DNA of 59,592 nt, from contig NZ_JTAM01000073.1 in the NCBI RefSeq assembly GCF_000812565.1, forward strand, positions 1 to 59,592. Reading direction: 5' to 3'. Source of the DNA: Flammeovirga sp. OC4. GTDB lineage: Bacteria; Bacteroidota; Bacteroidia; Cytophagales; Flammeovirgaceae. Numbering within the stretch: the stretch's first letter is position 1; every line of letters begins with the position of its first letter. Made by a program: the position numbers and the translations under genes. A model generated the notes under the pieces. That model did no database searches. It saw only the letters and a program-made list of their open reading frames with translations, and was not told the DNA's origin. This document shows, piece after piece, positions 33,101 through 43,200 of the stretch.

Positions 33101-35184
33101 TCGACCAAGCCAAAAAGCTCAAATCAGGACAATTAACCCTAGGGCAAGAACACACTTCTCTCCGACAAGAACGCATTGCCGAAATGGCACAACGCTACCG
33201 TTATTTCCACCCTCAATTGGAGTTTGTAGAAGTATTCCAAGATAGAGGTGGTTTTGATGTGATTGTGGGGAATCCACCTTGGGTGAAATTAGAATTTGAA
33301 GAAAAAGGGGTGATCTCTGAAAAGAATCCAGAAGTATTAATTCGTAAAGTTTCTGCTCCACAGGTACGTAAACTAAAAGAAGGTCTTTTAGCAGAAGACC
33401 CTCATTTAGCGAGTCTTTTTGATGAAGAATTGTATGAGTACTTGGGAGGTTCTGCTTTCTTAAATGCGTTACAAAACTTCCCATTATTAAAAGGGCAACA
33501 AACCAATTTGTACAAATGTATTTTAGAAAATGCTTTTGGTTTATTGGCACAACAAGGTTTTGCAGGTTTAGTTCATCCAGAAGGTACATATGATGACCCA
33601 AAGGGAGGTAGAATGCGTGAGGAGATTTATCAGAGATTGAAATATCATTTTCAGTTTAGGAATGAATTAGTTCTTTTTGCTGAAGTGATGCACACACGAA
33701 ATTACGGTATCCATATTTATAAAGGATTGAATCAGAAGGTTAGTTTTGATTCAATTAATAATTTATTTCATCCATCCACAATTACAGGCTGTTATACTCA
33801 TAATGGGAGTGGTATGTGTGGAGGATTTAAAGTAAAAGATGAGCAGACAGGAAAAATGTCATGGAATGTAAAACCTCATAAAGATAGAATCATACATTTC
33901 ACAGAAAAACAACTTAACATTTTAGCCCAAACCTTTGAAAATTCATCAAATGGTAAGCAACCAAAGTTAGTTTCTATACATTCAAAACAAATTATTAATG
34001 TATTAGAAAAATTATCCAAGTTTAAAGGGAAAGTAGAAGATGTCGATTCTTATACTACTGTTTGTTGGGATGAAACAAATGCAGTAAATGCAGAAATTAT
34101 AAAAAGAAAAACAAAATTTCCTAACCTTCAAGAATGTGAATTAATTTATAGTGGGCCACACTTTTTTGTAGCTAATCCATTCAATAAAATACCAAGAGAA
34201 GTATGCAATAAAAGCTCTGATTATGACACTGTAGATTTAAATATTGAAGATGTTATTTCTAAGGATTTCTTACCAAGAACCAACTACGTGCCTGCCGAAG
34301 ACCTTAGACAGTTTAGAAATAGGATTAAAGGCTTGGAGAATGGGAAAGAGTGGATTGAGGAGTATAAAGTCTGTTTTAGTAAAATGCTTGATGTCGCTGT
34401 TGAAAGAACTTTACAGCCTTCAATTATTCCTCCTAAAGTTTCGCATGTACATGGAGTAATTTCAATGGTTTTTAATTCAGATGATTCAGCAATAGAATTT
34501 TCAGGTTTATGTGCTTCATCAGTTATTGATTTTTATATAAAAACGTTAGGTAAAAGTAATATAGGAAGTGATATTTTTAGAAGTATGCCTTTGGGTATTA
34601 ATAAAAAATTCTACCCCCACTTAGCCCTAAGAACCCTCCTCCTCAACTGTCTTACCAAACCCTACGCAGACCTATGGGAACGCAACTACGATCCCACATG
34701 GAACAGCATGCAATGGAGTAAAACAGACCACCGCTTACCAAGCTTTGCCAACTTAAAACAAACCTGGGAGTGGTCCACACCACTACGTACCTACTACGCC
34801 CGCCGTTGGGCCTTAGTAGAAATTGACGTCATCACCGCCATGGCATTAGGCCTCACCCTAGAAGAATTACAACTCATCTACAACGTACAATTCCCCGTCC
34901 TCCAACAAAACGAAGACGACACCTGGTACGACCAAAACGGCAAAATTGTTTACACTGTAAGTAGAGGACTTAATGGAGTAGGGATCAGTAATGATCCAGA
35001 AGATAAAAAGTTTTGGAAATCAATAAAAGATAAAAAAGAAGGTCAGTTTAAATATACCATTGAGAAATCAGAAATGTACAAAGGGCAAGAAGTGGTGTAC
35101 CAAGCACCTTTTGAGAAATGTGACCGATTGAAGGATTATGAGGTTGCTTGGGGGTATTTTGAGGGGGTGTTTAATAAGAACTAA
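30178..35184 (+). CDS. Adenine-specific DNA methyltransferase, PglX/DrmMI-like
   Basis: A large N6-adenine DNA methyltransferase (1668 aa). Motif I is EPAMGAAAF (626-634) and catalytic motif IV is NPPW (1032-1035), with a long helical N-terminal region (1-600), a spacer and a C-terminal target-recognition region (about 1180-1480). The gene is longer than usual PglX or DrmMI proteins (about 1000-1300 aa). About 35 residues near 304-338 and 7 residues at 939-945 come from REP palindromes inserted in frame (AHDFNRG, AHDFNHG). The stretch 33.7-34.6 kb is more AT-rich than the flanking C-rich codons, as expected for an exchanged recognition domain. It probably marks host DNA; it may be active despite the insertions, which is untested. 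Confidence 0.82.
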   Translation: MLKFIHNHGDFFTSNYFDDNLISKVKAKSGYAEEDLKELQKKVGRLKEDYFTFKKEYIGLRRPKDKINATYKFHTKLLTALGYDAEPTDYKELFLLNDEQGIPVRHKLYRADHPHLFVMEMQAMVQEGDVPPKGLFEQKYIDEDPENDQVKLEFSQRSQRYTASQWEGVFQVPEDINISPAIINQAIGELFLLDQKERPQYVLLLAGNQVFLMRDDKWGRGSYLQFDLEMLFDEASHNKGYYALLYFMLSKEKLAPDADVILMDQLDEESHKSAYAVTKDLKEGVIKAVEGLANEAVYYLSKNSPRINSWAEDGASTAHDFNRGLTDDASLAHDFNHGNTNVSLNADDLKNDCLTVVYRLLFIFFAESRPELGILPMDDEVYKKGYSLDMLRDLEQTPLNTDAHRNGYFFHDSIAQLFALLKGGYRKEDVINKTGNNRSFSMKPLDSPMFDDGHFKVLEGVRFRNHVWQEIIQQLSLSQKQKGKQRGRISYANLGVNQLGSVYESLLAFRGFFAEEEMIEVHRAKKAKETSEKVVREDGSFLVPRSRRDEFKETEIYQEENGEDKRILQGTFLYRLSGRDRQKSASFYTPEVLTQTTVKYTLKPILERLEKGEIRAKDLLEMKVLEPAMGAAAFHNEVINQLAEVYLETRQKEKKEKGDNNWKVPPGKYQQGELQKVKAYIATNNVYGMDLNPTAVELGKLSLWLNVIHKGMEPPFFGYRLGAGNATVGAWLRAYKKDDIEFVPVGKTGKKWEKKEWWTKAPRKLSFLKGEGTINRKEGEVYHFLLADKGMLAAADHKELSKRFPEASKKAKEMRTEWLQPARADERQRLARISAKIDTLLVDWSEQQKAINRLTASTEKIWGMRESHDEQMALDTTDYEQKERLIQTRDLSNSPYHKIKRVMDYWCALWYWDLKDIEDLPTRTQWLTDIEAILSLSTAHDFNRGSTMEANHDTHNEQRGLRSKTSQRDFEKRVLDQAKKLKSGQLTLGQEHTSLRQERIAEMAQRYRYFHPQLEFVEVFQDRGGFDVIVGNPPWVKLEFEEKGVISEKNPEVLIRKVSAPQVRKLKEGLLAEDPHLASLFDEELYEYLGGSAFLNALQNFPLLKGQQTNLYKCILENAFGLLAQQGFAGLVHPEGTYDDPKGGRMREEIYQRLKYHFQFRNELVLFAEVMHTRNYGIHIYKGLNQKVSFDSINNLFHPSTITGCYTHNGSGMCGGFKVKDEQTGKMSWNVKPHKDRIIHFTEKQLNILAQTFENSSNGKQPKLVSIHSKQIINVLEKLSKFKGKVEDVDSYTTVCWDETNAVNAEIIKRKTKFPNLQECELIYSGPHFFVANPFNKIPREVCNKSSDYDTVDLNIEDVISKDFLPRTNYVPAEDLRQFRNRIKGLENGKEWIEEYKVCFSKMLDVAVERTLQPSIIPPKVSHVHGVISMVFNSDDSAIEFSGLCASSVIDFYIKTLGKSNIGSDIFRSMPLGINKKFYPHLALRTLLLNCLTKPYADLWERNYDPTWNSMQWSKTDHRLPSFANLKQTWEWSTPLRTYYARRWALVEIDVITAMALGLTLEELQLIYNVQFPVLQQNEDDTWYDQNGKIVYTVSRGLNGVGISNDPEDKKFWKSIKDKKEGQFKYTIEKSEMYKGQEVVYQAPFEKCDRLKDYEVAWGYFEGVFNKN
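31089..31191 (+). repeat. Three REP-like palindromes inside the methyltransferase CDS
   Basis: Hairpins at 31089-31108, 31130-31149 and 31172-31191, with the same cores as the cluster at 29946-30155. The first two are joined by a linker like that of the intergenic pairs (GCTGAAGATGGGGCTTCAAC). They are translated as NSPRINSW, AHDFNRG and AHDFNHG without a stop codon; the first is read in another frame from the other two, which avoids its TAA. Confidence 0.9.
32993..33012 (+). repeat. Fourth REP-like palindrome inside the methyltransferase CDS
   Basis: CCCACGATT-TC-AATCGTGGG, identical to the copy at 31130-31149 and in the same reading frame; it encodes AHDFNRG (939-945). It lies between motif I (626) and motif IV (1032), in the linker before the NPPW block. 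Confidence 0.9.
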
Positions 35185-35246
35185 GAGAATCATAATTACT
35201 TGATGTATAGTTAAAGTTGGTAAACATTAAGCGAGAAGAACGATAG

Positions 35247-35837
35247 ATGTTTACCAATTTTAACGCTGTTTTTTTGGAAATTCACTTAAAAGTGAATTAT
35301 TTTGAGTTCAGAAAAGTTATAAAAGTGGGATATTACACAATTAATGAATTTCAAACGTATGAAAAAGTAACCTACTATACTTTACAAGAAGTAGATGAAG
35401 AAGGAGAACCAATCGGTGATTCAGAAACGGATAATTTTATGAAACGTTTTATGAATACCAAGTACCGTTCTAATATTCAAAAACTTTTTAAAAGTATTGA
35501 AATTATTGGAAAGGAATATGGGGCACTGGATCGTTTTTTTAGACATGAACAATCTGCTCATGGATTACCACCTCCAACATCGCTATTTTCAACCATATTA
35601 AATGTTTCAGATGCAAAAATACCATTACGTTTATATTGTCTAAGAGTCACAGAAGAAGTAGTCATCTTATTTAATGGTGGGAATAAAACAGCAGCAAGAG
35701 CACAAGATTGTCCCAATGTGGCACCACATTTTAATTTTGCGAATAGAGCAGCAAATAGTATTGATCAATTAATTCTATCAAGAGATATCCAAATCAATGG
35801 ACAAGATTTAGAATGCTCTGAAACTATAGAACTATAA
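35247..35837 (+). CDS. Putative HigB-like toxin of a TAC (toxin-antitoxin-chaperone) trio
   Basis: The 196-aa protein has a C-terminal part that resembles HigB/Gp49-type toxins: IPLRLYCLRVTEEVVILFNG then GNKTAARAQDCPNV, the region where those toxins have the LRLY-strand and KK/KT loop. The N-terminal 100 residues are extra and unassigned. It is followed 12 bp later by an XRE-type antitoxin and then by a SecB-like protein, the order toxin-antitoxin-chaperone known for TAC systems. In HigB-type TAC systems the toxin is an mRNA-interfering enzyme; some phage-defence TACs use an ADP-ribosyltransferase instead, which I cannot exclude. First ATG used; later starts are possible. Confidence 0.55.
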   Translation: MFTNFNAVFLEIHLKVNYFEFRKVIKVGYYTINEFQTYEKVTYYTLQEVDEEGEPIGDSETDNFMKRFMNTKYRSNIQKLFKSIEIIGKEYGALDRFFRHEQSAHGLPPPTSLFSTILNVSDAKIPLRLYCLRVTEEVVILFNGGNKTAARAQDCPNVAPHFNFANRAANSIDQLILSRDIQINGQDLECSETIEL

Positions 35838-35849
35838 AGTAAAACAGAT

Positions 35850-36266
35850 ATGCCAAGTAAATACCTTCAAGAATTAATGTCAGACATGCCCAAAGAGAAT
35901 GAAATCTTTGTGGAACTGTCATTAGGGTTAATCAACCTTATCCATGAGGTATTGGAGAAAAAAGGTTGGACCCAAAAGGATTTAGCCAAAGCTTTAGGCA
36001 AAAGAGAATCAGAAGTGAGCAAATGGCTTACAGGGTCTCATAATTTCACTTTTAGAAGTATTTCTAAGTTAATGGCAGCTTTAGATGAGAAGCTATTAGA
36101 AATACCTAAAATGAAAAAAGTATCGAATAATAAAGAAGTAGTATTTACAACCGTTGCACTTACTCCTTCAAAAAAATATTCAAGATCAGGTTTTAGTGTA
36201 AGGAAAAGGTCACAAACTACTTTTAGTGATCTCTCTTCTAAAGCATTTGATTTTCAAGCATCATAA
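35850..36266 (+). CDS. XRE-family antitoxin (HigA-like) with chaperone-addiction-like tail
   Basis: The 138-aa protein contains a Cro/CI HTH (about residues 36-90: GWTQKDLAKALGKRESEVSK then WLTGSHNFTFRSISKL). The last 45 residues (from about 93) are low in structure, rich in Ser, Lys and aromatic residues, and are a candidate chaperone-addiction (ChAD) tail by position. In TAC systems this tail makes the antitoxin unstable unless a SecB-like protein binds it. The SecB-like gene starts 6 bp downstream and the toxin-like gene ends 12 bp upstream. Confidence 0.75.
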   Translation: MPSKYLQELMSDMPKENEIFVELSLGLINLIHEVLEKKGWTQKDLAKALGKRESEVSKWLTGSHNFTFRSISKLMAALDEKLLEIPKMKKVSNNKEVVFTTVALTPSKKYSRSGFSVRKRSQTTFSDLSSKAFDFQAS

Positions 36267-36272
36267 AAAACA

Positions 36273-36707
36273 ATGGAACATAAAAATATACCCTTTCGGT
36301 TTGCAAAAATTGAAACAGATGAATTTGCTACCATAGAAGGAAATTTTGATGAAAGTAACGAAACCTTAGGAGTAGAAAATGGATACGATTTTGGTTTTAA
36401 TGCCGATGATAAAGCGGTTGCTTTCACTTATAAATTAACACTTTTACAAGAAGAACAGCCTTTTCTTATTCTTAAAGTAACCGGTTTTTTTGAAATCGAG
36501 CCTAAAGCATGGGAAAATCAAATTGAACAAAAAGAGCAATATATTTTTCCAGTAAACTTATTACAACATCTACTCACATTAGTGGTAGGAACAACAAGAG
36601 GGATTATGCACACCAAGGTATCAGAACAACCTTACAGAGACTTTGTTCTACCCACTGTCAATGTCACTGAGATGATTACAGAAGACTTTGTTTTTGATAA
36701 AGAATAA
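36273..36707 (+). CDS. SecB-like chaperone of the TAC trio
   Basis: The 144-aa protein resembles the SecB fold in its motif pattern: a strand block KAVAFTYKLTLLQEEQPFLI then KVTGFFEI, matching the YEVxLxV...FLxEVxxxGxF region of SecB; then FPVNLLQHLLTLVVGTTRG (helix) and DFVLPTVNVTEMI, matching the SecB LPxVNFxxLF end. Standalone SecB-like proteins of this size beside toxin-antitoxin genes are chaperones that stabilise the antitoxin. If a phage disturbs the chaperone, the toxin is freed. The family call is by pattern, not a database match, so it is moderate. A terminator follows (36713-36740). Confidence 0.58.
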   Translation: MEHKNIPFRFAKIETDEFATIEGNFDESNETLGVENGYDFGFNADDKAVAFTYKLTLLQEEQPFLILKVTGFFEIEPKAWENQIEQKEQYIFPVNLLQHLLTLVVGTTRGIMHTKVSEQPYRDFVLPTVNVTEMITEDFVFDKE

Positions 36708-36712
36708 AATTT

Positions 36713-36740
36713 AAACCTATGATTGAGTTCGTAGGTTTTT
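36713..36740 (+). terminator. Terminator of the TAC trio
   Basis: AAACCTATGA (36713-36722) pairs with TTCGTAGGTTT (36729-36738 region, one G-T pair) and runs into T residues. It separates the trio from the downstream ATPase/HNH pair, supporting the trio as its own transcription unit. Confidence 0.7.
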
Positions 36741-36898
36741 TTATAAGCAAACTTTAGAAAACCTAGATTAAAAGTAATTGAAATTAGCTCTGATAAATCT
36801 CTTTAGAAAGAATGAACTTAAAGTATAAACAGTTTTGATGACTATTGAATTTTTTAATCAAACTGATACTCAAATAAACTAAAAACAAACATAAGATA

Positions 36899-38908
36899 AT
36901 GAAAATAATTGCAGTCAATATACTAGAGGGGTGTTTAGATCACATCAAGAAAAACTTAACTCAAAAAGAGCCATATATTTTTTATAAAGATTATGAGTTA
37001 ATCGATTTAAATAATGATAAACTTCGATTTAAAATAACCAAAAAGAACCTGCAAATTGTACCGGATAACTTTTTCAATCAAGGAGTAAATACAAATATTA
37101 ATATAAGTGCAATAGTTGGAAAAAATGGCAGTGGTAAAAGTGCATTAATTGATATTATATTAAGATTAACCAATAATCTTTCGATACGATACCTGAAATC
37201 AGAAAAGGAAAGCCTGACTTTTGTAAAAGGGATAAGAGCCCAATTGTATTTTGACTTAAATAATAAAAATTATTTGCTTCAACAATCTGGAGATGAAGCT
37301 AAAAATGTAGATTTATTTTCTTTTGATGAACAAAAGGGAAAATGGCTAATTGTATCTAAAAGTAAAGCAAGAAAAACATTGGGAGAATCTTTCTTTTATA
37401 CAATTCTTATGAATTATTCTCTCTATTCATTCAATACTGAAGAATATATAGAAGAATGGGAATGGGATGATGATAAAAAAGAAAAAAAATATTGGTTAGA
37501 TGGACTGTTTCATAAAAATGATGGTTATCAAACACCTGTAGTCTTAAACCCGATGAGAACAAGAGGTAATATTGATATTAACATTGAAAACAGTTTAGTC
37601 AATGACAGATTAATATCATTATTCTATAACGAGGAGAAAGAAAGCGTTTCAGATATTACAGTGATTAATAATGCTCGTGTTCATTCTTTAAAACTACGAC
37701 TTAATAGTAAAGTAAATAATAAATGGGATAGGCTAATTGATACTTTAAATGAATCCTTAAAAGAGGACCTTGGAAATGATATAACCTATGAACAAGCCGA
37801 CAGAATTAAAAATCATATTGTTTCGATGTGGGATAAATATTATTCTTTTGAAGAGAAAGGGGGTAATAGTATTGAATATGATTTGGCAACCACTTATTTA
37901 GCTTATAAAACTCTTTCAGTGTTTAAGACTTACAAGAATATTTTGTTTATACCAATAGACGGTTTATTAAAAACTTTAATAGAAAATGACACGTTAGAGA
38001 ATCACGAAAAACATCTTTTAGATATATGCATTGGAGAATTAAATCTTGATAAGAGTCATATCACATTTAAATTACGTCAGACAATAGCTTTTCTGACAAA
38101 CAGGCATTTATCAGTTACTCCTGAATGGAAGGAAGTTACAATCGAAGAATTTTCATCAAAAGCAAAAAGTTTCATTAGTAAAACAAATTGGTCCTACATC
38201 GATTTCGTTCCTGCACCTTTTATTGAAACACAGATTATTTTAGAAAATAAAAACTCCAAAGAGAAATTTCCTTTTTCAACATTAAGTTCAGGTGAAAGGC
38301 AACTAGTTTATAGTGTGAGTAGCATTTTGTATCATATCAGAAATTTAAACTCAGTAATAAAATCTAATCGTAAGATTAAGTATAAAAACTTAAATATTAT
38401 TTTAGATGAAATAGAACTGTATTTTCATCCGGAATTTCAACGTAAGTATATCAATCATCTACTTTCTTCATTGAATAACATCAAACTTGAAAACATTAAA
38501 AACATAAACATTTTATTAGCCACTCATTCACCTTTTATTTTATCTGATATACCACATTCAAACCTATTGTTATTAGACGAAAATGGCAATAGTAAAGATG
38601 GTCAATTAGGGAAATCTTTTGCAGCAAATATTCATTCCCTATTACGAAAGCAATTTTTCCTTGATAAAAGTCCTATTGGTGATTTTGCGTTGGGTAAAGT
38701 TAATGACCTTCATAAAAAACTGCATAAATTAAATATTGAAGAGCTAAAGGCTTACAATGAAGAAGCTAAACAAATAATTGATCTAATAGGGGAATCTTTG
38801 ATTTCAAGTCAACTTAAGAAGATTTTAATTGATAAGATGAGTAAACAGGAGAAAATTGAATATTACAGAGAGCAAATTAAAAAACTAGAAAGAAATGATA
38901 AAAATTAA
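36899..38908 (+). CDS. AAA/ABC-type ATPase, second Septu-like PtuA
   Basis: The 669-aa ATPase has Walker [10 protein letters not shown] (73-81), the ABC-type signature LSSGERQ (462-468), Walker B IILDEIEL (D503, E504) and the switch histidine in LATHSP (H543). It is nearly twice the length of the ATPase at 6983, with a large insert (about 130-440) between Walker A and the signature. Its stop codon overlaps the HNH gene by 14 bp, so both are made together. Sequence and size make it a different lineage from the first pair. Septu-type function is inferred from the partner. Confidence 0.82.
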   Translation: MKIIAVNILEGCLDHIKKNLTQKEPYIFYKDYELIDLNNDKLRFKITKKNLQIVPDNFFNQGVNTNINISAIVGKNGSGKSALIDIILRLTNNLSIRYLKSEKESLTFVKGIRAQLYFDLNNKNYLLQQSGDEAKNVDLFSFDEQKGKWLIVSKSKARKTLGESFFYTILMNYSLYSFNTEEYIEEWEWDDDKKEKKYWLDGLFHKNDGYQTPVVLNPMRTRGNIDINIENSLVNDRLISLFYNEEKESVSDITVINNARVHSLKLRLNSKVNNKWDRLIDTLNESLKEDLGNDITYEQADRIKNHIVSMWDKYYSFEEKGGNSIEYDLATTYLAYKTLSVFKTYKNILFIPIDGLLKTLIENDTLENHEKHLLDICIGELNLDKSHITFKLRQTIAFLTNRHLSVTPEWKEVTIEEFSSKAKSFISKTNWSYIDFVPAPFIETQIILENKNSKEKFPFSTLSSGERQLVYSVSSILYHIRNLNSVIKSNRKIKYKNLNIILDEIELYFHPEFQRKYINHLLSSLNNIKLENIKNINILLATHSPFILSDIPHSNLLLLDENGNSKDGQLGKSFAANIHSLLRKQFFLDKSPIGDFALGKVNDLHKKLHKLNIEELKAYNEEAKQIIDLIGESLISSQLKKILIDKMSKQEKIEYYREQIKKLERNDKN

Positions 38909-40130
38909 AGATTGTGAAATTGGGGATTTATATAACTTAATAGAACCATTTTTTAAACCAAAACCTTTATTCTCTTCTCCAAGAAATAAATTTGAAAGGA
39001 TTTCAAACTTAATTACAAATACTAATGGTGAGATTCTAATTTATAATTATTCTGAAATGATAGCTTTTAATGCTCAAATAGAAGAAATTATATTTGGAGG
39101 ATCACAAATAAATTTGGATCAAGTTAAAAATGCATATCGTTTTCTCTCAATAATTAATCAGTACCCACCTATCCATATAAATCGAATAGCTGATCACGAA
39201 ATTGAATATAAAGTTGCCTTTCAAAGGTTTAATAAACTGGTTGATTTTTGCGACTTTAATTTAGAAGATGGATTAGAAAGAAATATTCGTATTTTGAAAG
39301 GTTTAAATGATGATGAGATTTCATATAAAAGAAGAGCGGAACAAATGACAAAAGCATATGAGGCATGGTGTGTTAAAAATCAATTATATTCAATTAATAA
39401 GAAAAAATTAAAAAGGGGAGGTTTTCTTAATAAGATATATGAAATTTTTGATTATGAAAATTTCTCAAAGTCAAAAGGGTATGAATTTGTAAAAAGTCTA
39501 AATTTGCCTGTTTGTCCATACTGTAATAGACAATACATTAGTATTGAAGGTAATGATAAATTAAAAGGAACTAGACCAGATATTGATCACTTTTTTCCAA
39601 AATCGAAATATCCTTATTTCGCATTATCAATTTACAATCTTATTCCTTCTTGTAAAGTATGTAATAGTAGTTTTAAAGGAGCAAAAGACTTCTTTATTCT
39701 AGAACATATTCACCCATATTTTGAAAATTTTGGAAGTGGGGCTGTTTTTAAGATGGAAGGTGAAACAGAAACATACTTTAATAATGTAAATCAGTTTAAT
39801 TTGAAGCTGATTAACTCTCATACAGAAAAAGAAAAAGTAGAAAACAGTAATCACACTTTTAAATTAGAAAACTTATACGATAACAACCATAAAGATTATG
39901 CATTAGAAATTTATCAAAAAGCAGAAGCTTATCCTGAAGATTATTTGAAGAGTTTAGAAGGTGTTTTTAATAAACCGATAAAAGATAATATCAGATTATT
40001 AATTGGAAATTACATCTCTAAAAACGATTTTTCAAAAAGACCACTCTCTAAATTAACAAGAGATTTGTTTGATCAATTTGAACTTTGGGTTAGGTGGAAA
40101 ATAGATAAGTCTGATTTTGATAAAGAATAA
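38895..40130 (+). CDS. HNH endonuclease, second Septu-like PtuB
   Basis: The 411-aa protein has an HNH zinc nuclease centre: [11 protein letters not shown] (C207, C210), [13 protein letters not shown] (D231, H232), [11 protein letters not shown] (N248, C253, C256). The N-terminal 200 residues are helical and have no known motif, perhaps the interface with the ATPase. It starts 14 bp inside the ATPase gene. Paired ATPase plus HNH defines Septu-like systems, with this nuclease as effector. It is an alternative module to the pair at 6983-8993 and much larger. Confidence 0.82.
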   Translation: MIKIKDCEIGDLYNLIEPFFKPKPLFSSPRNKFERISNLITNTNGEILIYNYSEMIAFNAQIEEIIFGGSQINLDQVKNAYRFLSIINQYPPIHINRIADHEIEYKVAFQRFNKLVDFCDFNLEDGLERNIRILKGLNDDEISYKRRAEQMTKAYEAWCVKNQLYSINKKKLKRGGFLNKIYEIFDYENFSKSKGYEFVKSLNLPVCPYCNRQYISIEGNDKLKGTRPDIDHFFPKSKYPYFALSIYNLIPSCKVCNSSFKGAKDFFILEHIHPYFENFGSGAVFKMEGETETYFNNVNQFNLKLINSHTEKEKVENSNHTFKLENLYDNNHKDYALEIYQKAEAYPEDYLKSLEGVFNKPIKDNIRLLIGNYISKNDFSKRPLSKLTRDLFDQFELWVRWKIDKSDFDKE

Positions 40131-40268
40131 CATTATAAACATTGCTTTTAGTTGAAAAATAATGTTCTTTGGAAATAATTCTTTTTGTATCAGAAATATA
40201 TTGTACTTAAAAATTGAAACTTATTAAACTAATCATCAAATCAATTCTTTTTTTTAATCTAAAAGCAA

Positions 40269-43200
40269 ATGAAAATTTTAACTAAAAAGCTAAACGTTAC
40301 TGGGAAAAAATTTATAGCAAAATTAGAAATCCCTAAGAAAGCGGATTCGAATGAACCAAAAGGAAATTTTGGTTTTTATAAAGCCCCAATTGATCATGAA
40401 ACAGGTAGACCTCTATTATATGAGATTGATGAGAGAGGGAAAACTTATTATAAACCATTAGATATCTTTCAATTCGGAGTATTAAACTCCGAACTAAAAA
40501 ATGGAGACTATTATTTATTAACTCTAGATACTGATATACAAGAAAAGTCTGATAAAAATAAGTTTGGAATTGTTATAAAGAATATTGATCTACTAGACCA
40601 ACTAGATATTCAAGATACTGTAGATAAATTAAAAAGTAATTTTTTAGAGAAAAGACATAAAGTAAATAAAAGTACAAAGAGCCAACTCAAGAACGATGAA
40701 ACCAAAACTCCTCAAGGCTTAATTCAGTTTATCAATCAACAAAATTCAGACTATAATAGCCCTGAGTCATCACAAAATATAGCAAACTCTTTAAACTCAT
40801 TGTCATCAGATATTTACACTGACAGTAAACGTTTTATTTATGAACTCCTTCAAAATGCAGATGATTCTAGTAATAACTCGGGTAAATTAGAGGTACTTAT
40901 CCAAACAAAAGGGGAGTATTTAACGATATCCCATAATGGAGAAAAGTTTTCTTCTATAGATATAGAATCAATTTGTAGTGTTGGTGACGGGAACAAGAAA
41001 GGAGATGATAAGAAAACAGGTTTTAAAGGTATTGGTTTTAAATCAGTATTTTCTCATTCAACAAATGTATCTATCATTACAGGTGACTATTGTTTTAGAT
41101 TTGATAAAACTTATTGGGATAACTATTGGAAAAAAGGATGGGGAAATAAGAAAGACTGGTTAACCCAAAGAGAAGCTAAAAACAAGGAAGCAATTGTAAA
41201 AATGCCTTGGCAAATTATTCCTATATGGTCTGAGGTAGACTCACAATTTTCTCACTTGAAAGAATATAATGTTTCAACTGTCGTAAAATTAGACAGTATG
41301 ATTGATAACATAGAAGAAGATTTAAAAGAATTATTTTCAGACACACAAATATTATTATTTTTAAGAAGTAAAGAAGTTTCTATTACAATTGATTGTGGAG
41401 AAAAGTTTACTGTTGAAAAAGTACATGATAATGAAGTGCTTATCTTAAAAAAGGATGGAGACAAAATCTCTGAATGGTTGTTTAAGTCCTTTGATTTCGA
41501 GGTTGATCAAGATGCTCGAAATCAGATGGAAAATGATAATAGAATTCCTAAAAAATTAAGAGAAGCTACAAATACAGAAATTTCTTTTGCCTTAAAATTA
41601 GAAGAAGGAGTAATTACAAAAGTAGATTCAAAAGATAGTTTAGTATTCACTTACCTTCCAACTTCAGTTAACCTTAACTTCCCATTTTTAGTAAACGCTA
41701 ACTTCTTAACGGATGCAGGTAGACAGAATCTTCATCAAGATTTATTTTGGAATAAATGGATTTTCAAGCATATCCCATTAAAGTTGTTTTCGTGGTTAGA
41801 AGAATTAGGTAATTCTGACTATAAGCATGAGGTGCTAAGAATAATTCCTAATAATCTTAGTAATCAAGGAGTGCTTGGTACTTCATTTAATAAAGGATTT
41901 GAAGAAGGTTTATCAAAGTCTATTTTTATACCTGTTGAGAACCAATTGTTAAATCCTTCTGAGGTTATTTATGATCAATCAGGAATTACGGAATTTTTAC
42001 CAAAAGAATTAATTGTTGATTTTATTAATTCAGATGAGGATAAAGAATATACTCTAGATTCTTTCACAACAATCGATCACCCAATACAAGTAATGAGAAA
42101 TATTGGGATCAAGATTTTTTCTATTGATGATAATGAAAAATTGTTTAAGTCTTCCATTTTCAAGGAACAGCACAAGCTAGAAGATAACTTTGATTTATTG
42201 TCCTTTTTACAAGGTAAATCCTCTGAACAAAAGGATGATAATAATGAATGGGATCTTACTTTAAAGAAGACTACTTTTATTTTTGATGAAAATGAAAATT
42301 TAAAAACTCCTGAAGCAGTATACTTCCCATCGGATGAATTCTCTTCTGAAGATTTTAATAACAGAATTCCAATTATTCATCAAGATGTAATGTCAAAAAT
42401 AAACGGAAGTTATTCTGTTAAGCAATGGTTAACTAAGTTAGGCGTTAGTTTACCATCAGATATTGCATTAATTGAGAAAACAATCATTAATAGCCCTGAT
42501 TTTGTAACGAAAGAGAATGCTATTAAAATTGGTCAATTTTTATTTCAAGCTTTTAAAAATGGAAGTTTGAAAGAAAACCATTTAAGTGATTTAAATAAAT
42601 TAAATATTTTGACTACTAAGGGTAATATACTCCCTGCGTCCGAAACTTATTTATGTGATGAATATAAACCTGAATTTAGTTTAGAAAAAGAATTTGAGGG
42701 TGATTTTTATGTGTCATTTGATTATGTTGAAAATAATGTTGATTTAACATATTGGAAAGCATTCTTTGAGGAAATAGGTATTTCACAAAATATAAGATGG
42801 AATAAAGAAATTCTTTCAAAGAGTGAAATATCGAATAGATTAGATTATACTAAAGTAAAAGAAATTTTTAAAGACTTTGAAAGTAAAGATTACTTCTATA
42901 CAGCTTATTATTCTGGAAATGTATATTCTTATAACCCAAGAACTATAACGGTTCATAATTTTTCGTTTATGGATAAAGCTTGTAGGAGTTATGAAAGTAG
43001 TAAACTTTATTGGTCAAGAGTATTTGAACAAGAATTTGAGTTAAATAATAATATAACTTCAAGAGGATCATGTGGTTTTCATCATAATGTAGGAAGAAGT
43101 TATAAGAAGAATTTTAATTATTTCAAATGGATATTAACCAACCTTAAAGTATTTCCAAGTTCTCTAAATACACTTGAACGTGCAGATACTTTATATATAA

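Noticed and set aside
33119-33601. A 160-aa minus-strand frame inside the methyltransferase gene, and similar long antisense frames in other genes
   Set aside because: They mirror codon use of real genes, have no recognisable domains and would fully overlap well-supported CDSs.
26511-35184. A BREX system (helicase plus PglX-like methylase)
   Set aside because: No PglZ, BrxA, BrxB, BrxC or BrxL-like protein is present in the window, so BREX is not supported.
36899-40130. A retron with Septu-type effectors
   Set aside because: No reverse transcriptase gene or msr/msd-like region is seen next to either ATPase/HNH pair.
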